64,000 nt of DNA from Promicromonospora sp. Populi (GTDB lineage Bacteria > Actinomycetota > Actinomycetes > Actinomycetales > Cellulomonadaceae): NCBI RefSeq assembly GCF_041081105.1, contig NZ_CP163528.1:3968001-4032000 (forward strand). Reading direction: 5' to 3'. The notes under the pieces were generated by a model. The model saw only the letters and a program-made list of their open reading frames with translations, made no database searches and was not told the DNA's origin. Position 1 is the first letter of the stretch. Each line of letters starts with the position of its first letter. The position numbers and the translations under genes were made by a program. Below, one piece after another: positions 1-8,500 of the stretch.

Positions 1-1
1 G

Positions 2-1468
2 GAGGGTATCCAGGACCTCGGCGCCGCCGGCATCTCCTGCGCCACCTCCGAGCTCGCCTCCAACGGCGACGGCGGCATGCACGTCGAGCTCGACGACGTG
101 CTGCTGCGCGACCCCACGCTGAACGCCGGCGAGATCCTCATGTCGGAGTCGCAGGAGCGCATGATGGCCGTGGTCCGCCCCGACCAGCTCGACGCCTTCC
201 TCGCGATCACCGGGAAGTGGGAGGTCGAGACCGCCGTCATCGGCGAGGTCAACGACTCCGGCCGCCTCACCATCGACCACCACGGCCAGCGGATCGTGGA
301 CGTCGACCCCAAGACCGTGGCGCACGAGGGGCCCGTGTACCACCGGCCCTACGCGCGTCCGTCCTGGCAGGACGGCCTGCAGGCCGACACGACGACGGCG
401 GCGGGCCTTGCCCGCCCGGCGTCCGGTGCGGAGCTGCGGGAGACCACGCTGAAGCTGCTGGCCTCGCCCAACCTCGCGTCCAAGGCGTGGGTCACCGACC
501 AGTACGACCGGTTCGTCCAGGGCAACACGGCCCTCGCCCAGCCCGACGACGGCGGCGTGATCCGCGTCGACGAGTCCACGGGGCTCGGCGTCGCGCTCGC
601 GACCGACGCGAACGGCCGCTACGGCAAGCTCGACCCGCGCGCGGGCGCCGCACTGGCCCTCGCCGAGGCCTACCGGAACGTCGCCACGTCCGGCGCCGAG
701 CCGCTCGCCGTGACGGACTGCCTCAACTTCGGCTCGCCGGAGCACCCGGACTCGATGTGGCAGCTCGTCGAGGCGATCGAGGGCCTCGCCGACGCGTGCC
801 AGGAGCTCGGTGTCCCCGTCACCGGCGGCAACGTGTCGCTCTACAACGGCACGGGCGAGCCGGGCCAGATCGACTCGTCGATCCACCCCACCCCGGTCGT
901 GGGTGTGCTCGGTGTGCTCGACGACGTCCATACCGCGCTCCCGTCCGGCTGGCAGACCGAGGGCCTCTCGCTCCTCCTGCTGGGCACCACGCGGGACGAG
1001 CTCGACGGCTCGGCGTGGTCCGACGTCGTGCACTCGCACCTCGGCGGCCTGCCGCCGCGGGTGGACCTGGCAGCGGAGAAGGCGCTGGCCTCCACCCTCG
1101 TGGCGGCGCGGAAGACCGGCCTCGCGGCCGCCGCGCACGACCTGTCCGAGGGCGGCCTGATCCAGACGCTGCTGGAGGCGTCGCTGCGCTTCGGCGTCGG
1201 CGCGTCGGTGGCGCTCGAGGGCGTGACCGGCCGCGACAAGGTGAACCCGTTCGTGGCGCTCTTCGCGGAGTCGACCGGCCGGGTGGTCGTCGCCGTCGAC
1301 CCCGAGCACGAGAGCGAGCTGACCCACCTCGCCGAAGATGCCGGCGTGCCGGTGCTGCGCCTCGGCACCACGGGCGGCGACACGCTGGTGATCGAGGGCC
1401 AGTTCGAGATCCCGCTGGACGAGGCCCGCGAGGCTCACGAGGGCACCCTCCCGCGCATCTTCGGCTGA
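2..1468 (+). CDS. purL: Phosphoribosylformylglycinamidine synthase, large subunit (C-terminal part)
   Basis: This is the 3' part of PurL, the ATP- and glutamine-dependent enzyme that converts FGAR to FGAM in purine synthesis. The reading frame is already open at base 2 (EGIQDLGAAGISCATSE), so the gene begins outside the window; the ATG at 77 is internal. Visible landmarks are DGGMHVELDDVLLRDP, the TDCLNFGSPEHP segment, VTGGNVSLYN and AAHDLSEGGL, all typical of the small PurS-dependent PurL and of the AIRS-type fold shared with PurM. It ends at TGA 1466-1468 and is followed by a strong hairpin terminator. The purF and purM genes lie 9 kb downstream on the same strand, separated by unrelated genes. 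Identity is very secure; only the N-terminal part is missing. Confidence 0.97.
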   Translation, partial: EGIQDLGAAGISCATSELASNGDGGMHVELDDVLLRDPTLNAGEILMSESQERMMAVVRPDQLDAFLAITGKWEVETAVIGEVNDSGRLTIDHHGQRIVDVDPKTVAHEGPVYHRPYARPSWQDGLQADTTTAAGLARPASGAELRETTLKLLASPNLASKAWVTDQYDRFVQGNTALAQPDDGGVIRVDESTGLGVALATDANGRYGKLDPRAGAALALAEAYRNVATSGAEPLAVTDCLNFGSPEHPDSMWQLVEAIEGLADACQELGVPVTGGNVSLYNGTGEPGQIDSSIHPTPVVGVLGVLDDVHTALPSGWQTEGLSLLLLGTTRDELDGSAWSDVVHSHLGGLPPRVDLAAEKALASTLVAARKTGLAAAAHDLSEGGLIQTLLEASLRFGVGASVALEGVTGRDKVNPFVALFAESTGRVVVAVDPEHESELTHLAEDAGVPVLRLGTTGGDTLVIEGQFEIPLDEAREAHEGTLPRIFG

Positions 1469-1502
1469 TCCGCGGGCGCTCGTGGGTGATCGCTAGACGG
1501 TC

Positions 1503-1534
1503 AGGTGATCGGCAGCTCGGGCTGCCGATCACCT
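1503..1534 (+). terminator. Hairpin terminator after purL
   Basis: A perfect 14-bp inverted repeat with a TCGG tetraloop, followed by TACCTTTTA. It lies 35 bases after the purL stop. The core GTGATCGGCAG is shared with the hairpin at 27445-27490. Confidence 0.85.
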
Positions 1535-1584
1535 TACCTTTTACTGATCACCCGCAAAGCTGCCGCGTGCCGCTGACCAGCCGG

Positions 1585-1590
1585 TAGGGT
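1585..1590 (+). promoter_or_regulatory. -10 element TAGGGT for a probably leaderless start
   Basis: TAGGGT ends 6 nt before the GTG at 1597. The same hexamer and spacing recur before several genes in this window, which suggests transcription starts at or next to the start codon. GGGAG also sits directly before the GTG, so a very short leader is possible. Confidence 0.5.
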
Positions 1591-1596
1591 CCGGGA

Positions 1597-2558
1597 GTGC
1601 GATTTGTCCATGGCTTCATCACGTTCGTGCTCTGGGTCATCGCGATCCCCGTGCTCCTGGTCGCGCTGGCCAGGGCGATCCCCTTCGACGGCGCTGTCGT
1701 CTTGCCGCAGCTCGTGGCGTTCACGCCGTGGGCGACGCTCCTGACGCTGCCGCTGCTGATCGTCACGCTCTTCTCCCGGCGCTGGGTGCTGACGGTGCTG
1801 CTCGCCGCCTCGCTGGCGGGCTTTGTGTACTGGATGGCGCCCTTCTTCGTGCCCCCGGACACGTCCACGACCGCCGACCCGGCCGACCCGGGCACGCTGC
1901 GGGTGATGACGGTGAACGTCCTGTACGGGCAGGCCGACGCCGAGAGCGTGGTCGAGCTGGTCAGCACGCAGCACGTCGAGGTGCTCTCCGTCCAAGAGCT
2001 GACCCCCGCGTTCGAGCAGGCTCTCGCCGACGCCGGCCTCGACGACCTGCTGGCGCACAGCTTCACCGTGCCCGCCGAGGACAGCCCCGCGGGCAGCGGG
2101 CTCTGGTCGTCCATGCCGCTGACGGATCAGGAGCAGCTGAGCGGCACGACCTTCGCCATGCCGTCGGCCCTCGTCGACGTGGGCGACACCGAGGTGCGGG
2201 TCACCGCGGTGCACCCGTACCCGCCGATGCCGACGGAGATCGCTACGTGGCACACCGAGCTCGGCGAGCTCACGGAGCACGTCCACGCGGAGAGCGCGCC
2301 GCAGATCCTGGCCGGCGACTTCAACGCCACCTACGACCACGCGAGCTTCCGCGAGCTGCTCGGCTCGCGCTTCTCCGACGCGACTCGCGAGTGGGGTGCG
2401 GGCCGGCGGTGACCTGGCCGGAACGCAGCCGGGTGCCCGCGCTGTTCGCGCTGGACCACGTGGTGGTGGAGCGTGACATGGCGGTCTCGGACGTCGTCGC
2501 CATGCAGGTACCCGGTACCGATCACCGGGCGCTCCTGGCCACCGTCGTCGTGCCATAG
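1597..2558 (+). pseudogene. Membrane-anchored endonuclease/exonuclease/phosphatase family protein, frameshifted
   Basis: The GTG at 1597 opens a protein with about three N-terminal membrane helices (residues 5-90) and then an EEP (DNase I-like) domain: RVMTVNVLYGQAD, SVQELTP, TAVHPYPP and the metal-site GDFNATYDH. The frame hits TGA at 2410-2412. The last part of the fold (FALDHVVV and the catalytic-looking GTDHRALLATVVVP) continues one frame over to TAG 2556-2558. Adding one base near 2399-2409 joins both parts into one protein of about 320 aa, the normal length for this family. Either the gene is truncated and loses its catalytic Asp-His, or the sequence lacks one base there. The same 11-mer (CGGGCCGGCGG) marks the frameshift at 17965-17975. 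The family's substrate cannot be told from sequence. Confidence 0.8.
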
Positions 2559-2603
2559 CGGCCAATAGCACAGCGACACCGCGCGGGGAGCGCGGAACCG
2601 GCT

Positions 2604-2609
2604 TATGTT
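2604..2609 (+). promoter_or_regulatory. -10 element TATGTT for leaderless RNB gene
   Basis: TATGTT ends exactly 7 nt before the GTG at 2617. An in-frame ATG at 2605 lies inside this hexamer and has no ribosome binding site, so the GTG is the better start. Confidence 0.55.
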
Positions 2610-2616
2610 CGCAGTT

Positions 2617-4692
2617 GTGCCGACTCGTCAGATGCGCCTCGCGCCCGCCGCCACCGATGACGTGAGCGGTGCCCTCGCGGCACTTCGCGCCGAGGTCGGA
2701 CTGCCCGCGATGTTCCCGCGGGAGGTGCTGGACGAGGCGCGGTCGGCCATCCAGCAGGACGTCTCCGCCGGCCGGACCGACCGCCGCGATATCGAGTTCG
2801 TCACCATCGATCCGCCTGGTTCGATGGACCTGGACCAGGCGGTGCACGTGACCGCCTCGGGCGAGGGCTACGTGGTGCACTACGCCATCGCGGACCTCGG
2901 GGCGTTTGTCGTGCCCGGTGGCGCCCTCGACGAGGAGGTGCGTAAGCGGGGCATGACGGTCTACGGGCCGGACGCCCGGACCCCGCTGCACCCGACGATC
3001 CTGTCCGAGGGTGCGGCGAGCCTCCTGCCCGGCCAGGACCGCCCGGCGGTGCTGTGGACGGTCACCCTGGACTCGCGCGGCATCATCACCGGCGCATCGC
3101 TGGAGCGGGTGCTCGTGCGCAGCCGCGAGCGGCTCACCTACGCGGAGGTGCAGTCGGGCCTCGACGCGGGCACCGCCAGCGAGTCGCTGCAGCTCCTGGC
3201 CGACGTCGGGCGGCTGCGCCAGTCGCTGGAGGCCGCGCGTGGCGGCGTCTCGCTCGAGGTGCCCGAGCAGGAGGTGGACCGCGGCGAGGACGGCACCTAC
3301 ACGCTCTCGTTCCGCCGCAGCCTGCCCGTCGAGGAGTGGAACGCGCAGATCTCCCTGCTCACGGGCATCGCGGCAGCACACCTCATGCGCGAGGCAGGCG
3401 TGGGGATCCTGCGCACCCTCCCGGAGGCCGATTCGCGCGATCTCGCGCGGCTGCGTCGCACGGCCCGGGCGCTCCGGATCGACTGGCCCGACGAGCTCTC
3501 GTACGCGCGGCTGGTCCCGACCCTCGTGTCGCGCATCCCCGAGCACGCGGCCTTCCTCAACGAGGCGACGTCCCTGTTCCGCGGAGCGGGGTACCTCGCG
3601 TTCGGCATGCCGGGGCCCGACGGCGTCGTCGTGCCACGACCCGAGAACACCCGGCATGCCGCCATCGCCGCCGACTACGCCCACGTCACCGCGCCGCTGC
3701 GGCGCCTGGTGGACCGGTACGCGACCGAGATCTGCCTCGCCATCTCCTCCGGCACGCCCGTGCCGACGTGGGTGCTGGACGCCCTGCCCGGCCTGCCCGC
3801 CGTCATGGCCGAGGCCGGTCGCCGCACCTCGTCGTTCGAGCGCGAGTGCATCGACATCGTCGAGGCGTCGCTCCTGGCCGACCGGCTCGGCGAGGAGTTC
3901 GACGGCGTTGTGGTCGACGTCGAGGATCCCGCCAAGGAGGTGCAGCGCGGCCTGGTCGTGCTGCGCGACCCGGCGGTCCGCGCCCGCGTGGTGGGTCCAC
4001 GGCTCCCGCTGGGCGACGAGGTACGGGTCCAGCTCGCGGAGGCGGACGTGGCCGAGCGCCGCGTCACGTTCACGTTCGGCAACTACCGGGTCGAACCGGT
4101 GGCTCGCCGGTCCGGCACCCCGGAAAGCACCGGACGGCGGGTGGCGCCGATCCGGCGCCCGTCGTCGGGCACGGGGCGGCGCGCGGCTGCTCCGGCACCG
4201 TTCGAGATCCCTGGTGATGGGCCGGTCCCCGCGCACGGGCGGATCGTGCGGACCGAGCGTGAGCCCGAGGCAGCGGCGAGCCCGCAGCCGGGTCCGCGAC
4301 CGGAGCCGAGCCCGAGCCCCCAGCCGCGGCCTGCTCCCCGGCCTGCTCCCCGGCCGCGGCCGACCCCTGGTCCCCAGCCCCAGCCTCCTCCGGAGGCGCG
4401 TGCCGACGCCGGACGGCCGCCTTCCGACCCGACTCGGCGTAGTTATGACCTCGGCTATCCACCGATGAGCCGGCCGGTGCGTCCCCAGGTCCGGGACGAG
4501 ATGCCGCTCTCGGAGCCCTGGCCGCGGCACGGGCCGGCCACGGGTGCGGTGCCCGAGGTCGGGGCGGGTGACCTCCCCGACCTTGGACAGGCGGCCGAGT
4601 ACCCGCCCGTGTCCTCGCTGGAGCTGCCGATGGTGGTGGCCGCTGATCTGCTCGCGGTTGAGGGCAAGGCACCGCACCAGTACCGGTACTGA
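2617..4692 (+). CDS. RNB-domain ribonuclease with long proline-rich C-terminal tail
   Basis: This is an RNase II/R-type 3'-5' exoribonuclease. The RNB catalytic segment is clear: TIDPPGSMDLDQAVHV near residue 63 carries the acidic metal ligands, HYAIADLGAFV and the YAHVTAPLRRLVDRY core follow, and the RNB region spans roughly residues 45-400. Beyond about residue 490 the protein runs into some 200 residues of low complexity rich in Pro, Arg, Gln and Glu (about 545-610), ending in a less biased tail (YDLGYPPMSRP). Most actinobacterial relatives I know stop near 480 aa, so the tail is unusual and may be a disordered RNA- or protein-binding extension. The start is set at GTG 2617 because a -10 hexamer sits 7 nt upstream and overlaps the alternative ATG. 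It stands alone between unrelated genes. Confidence 0.88.
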   Translation: MPTRQMRLAPAATDDVSGALAALRAEVGLPAMFPREVLDEARSAIQQDVSAGRTDRRDIEFVTIDPPGSMDLDQAVHVTASGEGYVVHYAIADLGAFVVPGGALDEEVRKRGMTVYGPDARTPLHPTILSEGAASLLPGQDRPAVLWTVTLDSRGIITGASLERVLVRSRERLTYAEVQSGLDAGTASESLQLLADVGRLRQSLEAARGGVSLEVPEQEVDRGEDGTYTLSFRRSLPVEEWNAQISLLTGIAAAHLMREAGVGILRTLPEADSRDLARLRRTARALRIDWPDELSYARLVPTLVSRIPEHAAFLNEATSLFRGAGYLAFGMPGPDGVVVPRPENTRHAAIAADYAHVTAPLRRLVDRYATEICLAISSGTPVPTWVLDALPGLPAVMAEAGRRTSSFERECIDIVEASLLADRLGEEFDGVVVDVEDPAKEVQRGLVVLRDPAVRARVVGPRLPLGDEVRVQLAEADVAERRVTFTFGNYRVEPVARRSGTPESTGRRVAPIRRPSSGTGRRAAAPAPFEIPGDGPVPAHGRIVRTEREPEAAASPQPGPRPEPSPSPQPRPAPRPAPRPRPTPGPQPQPPPEARADAGRPPSDPTRRSYDLGYPPMSRPVRPQVRDEMPLSEPWPRHGPATGAVPEVGAGDLPDLGQAAEYPPVSSLELPMVVAADLLAVEGKAPHQYRY

Positions 4693-4794
4693 CGCGGCGG
4701 TCCGCAATACTGGCTCCATGACCTGTGCTGTTCCCGGTGCCGCGCGGAGGACCCGTGCCGGCCGGCCGCGGCTCGTTGACCTGGCGGTGCGGTA

Positions 4795-5184
4795 GTGCCG
4801 CCGCGGCGCCGGACGGATCCGGCCGCAGGGCGCGCCGCCGTCGTCACGTGGGCGCGGGGCGCGGCGGAGCGCCGCGACGTGACCACTGCCGTGCGGTTCA
4901 CGCTGGAGGAGCTGGCCGACGTCGCCCCCGGGAACTCCGTGGAGGTACGGGTGCCACCCGCGGGTGCTGTGCAGGCCGTAGCCGGGCCCCGGCACACCCG
5001 CGGCACACCGCCGAACGTGGTCGAGACCGACCCGGATACCTGGCTCGGCCTGGCCACGGGCACTGTCACCTGGGCAGACGCCGTCGCGGACGGGCGGGTG
5101 CGCGCCTCGGGCGAGCGCTCCGACATCTCTCACCTGCTGCCGCTCACGGTCGGACGCCGGGCCGCGTCCGGCGTGGGCGGCTAG
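4795..5184 (+). CDS. Sterol-carrier-like (SCP ortholog) family protein
   Basis: A 129-aa protein resembling the small bacterial SCP-ortholog family of actinobacteria. The recognisable stretch is [38 protein letters not shown], which matches the C-terminal SCP2-like signature in which WLGLATG precedes a helix and an ASGxRSDLS motif. The front half is rich in Arg and Ala. The family is believed to bind hydrophobic ligands, but no substrate is known. GTG 4795 starts about 100 bases after the RNB gene on the same strand. No cysteine, membrane segment or signal peptide is visible. Family membership is likely; function is open. Confidence 0.75.
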   Translation: MPPRRRTDPAAGRAAVVTWARGAAERRDVTTAVRFTLEELADVAPGNSVEVRVPPAGAVQAVAGPRHTRGTPPNVVETDPDTWLGLATGTVTWADAVADGRVRASGERSDISHLLPLTVGRRAASGVGG

Positions 5185-5505
5185 CCGGAGCCGCCGGTCG
5201 TAACAGGGTGAACCGGGCGCTGAAGGTGCCTGCGGTGCAGCGTTTGTCGGTGACACCCGCTAGCCTCGGCGTCGACCCAGTGGCTCGGCCACGCGCAGGT
5301 TCACCCGGTGCAGGGACGCCAGTTTCCCCGGCTGGTGTCCGGCCGTAACCGCCGGTTCACGATGCAGTGATTGGTTGGTGGCGCTCGCGCCGGACCACCG
5401 GCGTCGACGCCGCGTGTCCGTCCGCGGCGATGCCGCCGAACAAGACGTCCAGCAGCAGTGCACTCCACCCCGACCCCCGGGTCGGCTATTGCAGAAGGAG
5501 TCAGC
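5185..5505. other. Intergenic stretch before the secreted nuclease gene
   Basis: No gene is supported here. The frame of the downstream gene is open through 5371-5505, but that part lacks start signals and encodes an unconvincing Arg/Pro-rich leader. A short repeat (GTTCACCCGGTGCAG-like) and GTAAC-rich pieces are present. I see no convincing -35/-10 pair, though the promoter of the secreted nuclease must be here. Confidence 0.5.
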
Positions 5506-8500
5506 GTGAGTCCCAGCACGCTCCGGTCCCCGCGACCGCACCCCCGACCTCGTGGAAGGGCCGCCGTCGCAGTGGCACTCTCCGCAGCGCTAGCCGTACC
5601 CGCGACGGCGGCTGTCGCCGCGCCCGCGGCCACCGACGGCCCGGACTCCGGGCACGTCGTCATCAGCGAGGCATACCTCGTGGGCGGCAGCTCCGGCCAG
5701 CCGTACCGCAACAAGTTCGTGGAGCTGTACAACCCGACGGACGAGCCGGTCAGCGTCGACGGCTGGTCGGTCCAGTACAAGTCCGCGACGGGCGCGTCGT
5801 TCTCCGGGATCACCGCGCTGAGCGGCACCATCGCCGCCGGTGGCTACTACCTGGTGCAGGGCGCCTCGAACGCGGCCAACGGCGAGCCGCTGCCCACGCC
5901 CGACGCGGTCGGCAGCCTGAACCTGAGCGGCGCGGCCGGTGTGGTCGCGCTCGCGTCGCGGGCCACGGCCGTCACGCCCGCCAAGGGATCCGTGCCGGCA
6001 GAGGGTGCCGCGGGCGTCGTCGACCTGCTCGGTTACGGCACCGCCGACACCTTCGAGACCGCGCAGGGCCCGGCCGGCCAGGGCACCGGCGTGGTCGGGT
6101 CGCTGGAGCGCACCGGCGACCTGGGCGACAACTCGGTGGACTTCGTGTTCAGCACCGAGGTGACGCCCACGAACGCCGAGAGCTCGGAGCCCGAACCCAG
6201 CCCCACGCCGTCGGAGCCGACCGAGCCCGGCGAGGTGACCCCGATCGCGGAGATCCAGGGCACCGGTGACGCCTCGCCGCTCGCGGGCCAGACGGTGACG
6301 ACGCGCGGCGTCGTCACCGCCGCCTACGCGACCGGGGGATTCAACGGCCTGTACCTGCAGACCGCGGGTACGGGCGGTGGCGTGGACCCGACGCCTGGCG
6401 CGTCGGACGGCGTCTACGTGTTCTCCGCAGCGGCTGCCGCCGCCCTGTCGGTGGGCGACCATGTGGAGGTGACCGGCGCCGTCTCCGAGTTCAACGGGCT
6501 GACGGAGCTCACCCCGGCATCGGGCGGCTGGACCGTCCTGGACGAGCCCGCGACGGTCGAGCCGACGGCGACCACCTGGCCCGCCACGGCCGCCGGGCGC
6601 GAGGCCCTTGAGGGCATGCTGCTGGCGCCCCAGGGCGACTTCACGGTGACGGACAACTACGACACCAACTACTACGGCACGATCACGCTGGCCGCGGGCG
6701 ACAGCCCGCTGGTGCAGCCGACCACGGCCGGGCGCCCGCTGTCCGCCGAGTACAACGCGCAGATCGCGGACAACGCGGCCCGCGGCGTGCTGCTCGACGA
6801 CGGTGCGTCGACGAACTACAACTCGACCGCCAACAAGGCGCTGCCGCTCCCGTGGCTGACCGGCGGCGCCCCGGTGCGGGTGGGTGCGGCAGTCACGTTC
6901 ACGCGTCCTGTCGTGCTGGACTACCGCTTCGACGCCTGGGGCTTCCAGCCGACGTCGCGGCTGACGCCGGACGTCGCCGACGCCGTGCAGCCCGTGACCT
7001 TCGAGGACACCCGCGAGGCGGCGCCCGCCGAGGTGGGTGGCGACCTGCAGGTCGGGACGTTCAACGTGCTGAACTACTTCAGCACCACGGGCGACGAGCT
7101 CACCGGCTGCACCTACTTCACGGACCGCGCAGGTGACCCGGTCACCGTCTCGGGCGGCTGCGACGCTCGGGGCGCGGCCGAGGAGGAGGACCTGCAGCGC
7201 CAGCAGGCCAAGATCGTCGCGGCGATCTCGGCGCTCGACGCGGACGTCGTCTCGCTGCTCGAGGTCGAGAACTCGCGCTACTTCCTGGGCAAGTCCCGGG
7301 ACCAGGCGCTGTCGGACCTCGTGGACGCGCTCAACGCCGCCGCAGGCGCTGGGACGTGGGCCTACGTGGCCTCGCCCGCCGAGGTGCCGGCCGACGAGGA
7401 CGTGATCCGCAACGCCTTCATCTACCGCACGGCCACGGCCGAGCCGGTGGGTGAGTCGCACATCCTGCTGACGGGCGACGCCTTCGACAACGCCCGCCGT
7501 CCGCTGGCGCAGGTCTTCCAGCCTTCGGGCGGTGCGGCCGACGCCTCCGACGACGTCCTCGTGGTGTCGAACCACTTCAAGTCGAAGGGCTCGGCCGGCC
7601 CGTGGCCCGGCGACGCGGACCAGGGCGACGGCCAGGGGGCCTCGAACGAGTCGCGTGTGCGTCAGGCGAACGACCTCGTGGCCTTCGCGGACGCCCAGGC
7701 CGAGGCGGCCGGGACGGACAAGGTCCTGCTGGTGGGCGACTTCAACGCCTACGAGCAGGAGGACCCGATCCAGGTCCTGGCCGACGCCGGCTACATCGAC
7801 CTCGGCGCCGAGACCGGCGAGTACTCGTACAACTTCGACGGCATGGTCGGCTCGCTCGACCACGAGCTGGCCTCGCCCGCCGCGGCCGAGCTGGTCACCG
7901 GTGTGGACATCTGGAACATCAACGCGTTCGAGCCGGTGGCGAACGAGTACAGCCGCTACAACTACAACGCGTCGATCCTCTACGACGAGTCGCCGTTCCG
8001 GTCCTCGGACCACGACCCGGCGATCGTCGGCCTGGACCTCGTTGCCGAGCCCAGCTCGGTCGACCTGGACCTCGTTGCTATCAACGACTTCCACGGCCGC
8101 ATCGACGCGAACACCGTCAACTTCGCGGGCACCGTGGAGCAGCTGCGGGCGCAGAACCCCGAGGGCACCGCGTTCGTCTCGGCGGGTGACAACATCGGCG
8201 CGTCCCTGTTCGCGTCCGCGCTGCAGCAGGACCAGCCCACCATCGACGTGCTGAACGCGCTGGGCCTGAGGACCTCCGCGGTCGGCAACCATGAGTTCGA
8301 CCAGGGCATGGCGGACCTCACGGACCGAGTCGTTCCCGCCTCGGACTTCAGCTTCCTCGGCGCCAACGTCTACGACGAGGCCACGGGCGAGGCGGCGCTG
8401 CCGGAGTACGACGTCGTGTCGGTCAACGGCGTGGACGTCGGCTTTGTCGGTGTGGTCACGGAGGAGACGCCCACGCTGGTCACGCCGGCCGGCATCGAGG

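Noticed and set aside
1534..5256. A 1240-codon open frame on the minus strand
   Set aside because: It lies antisense to the RNB, EEP and SCP genes, has Arg/His/Gly-rich composition caused by high GC in third positions of the sense genes, and matches no family.
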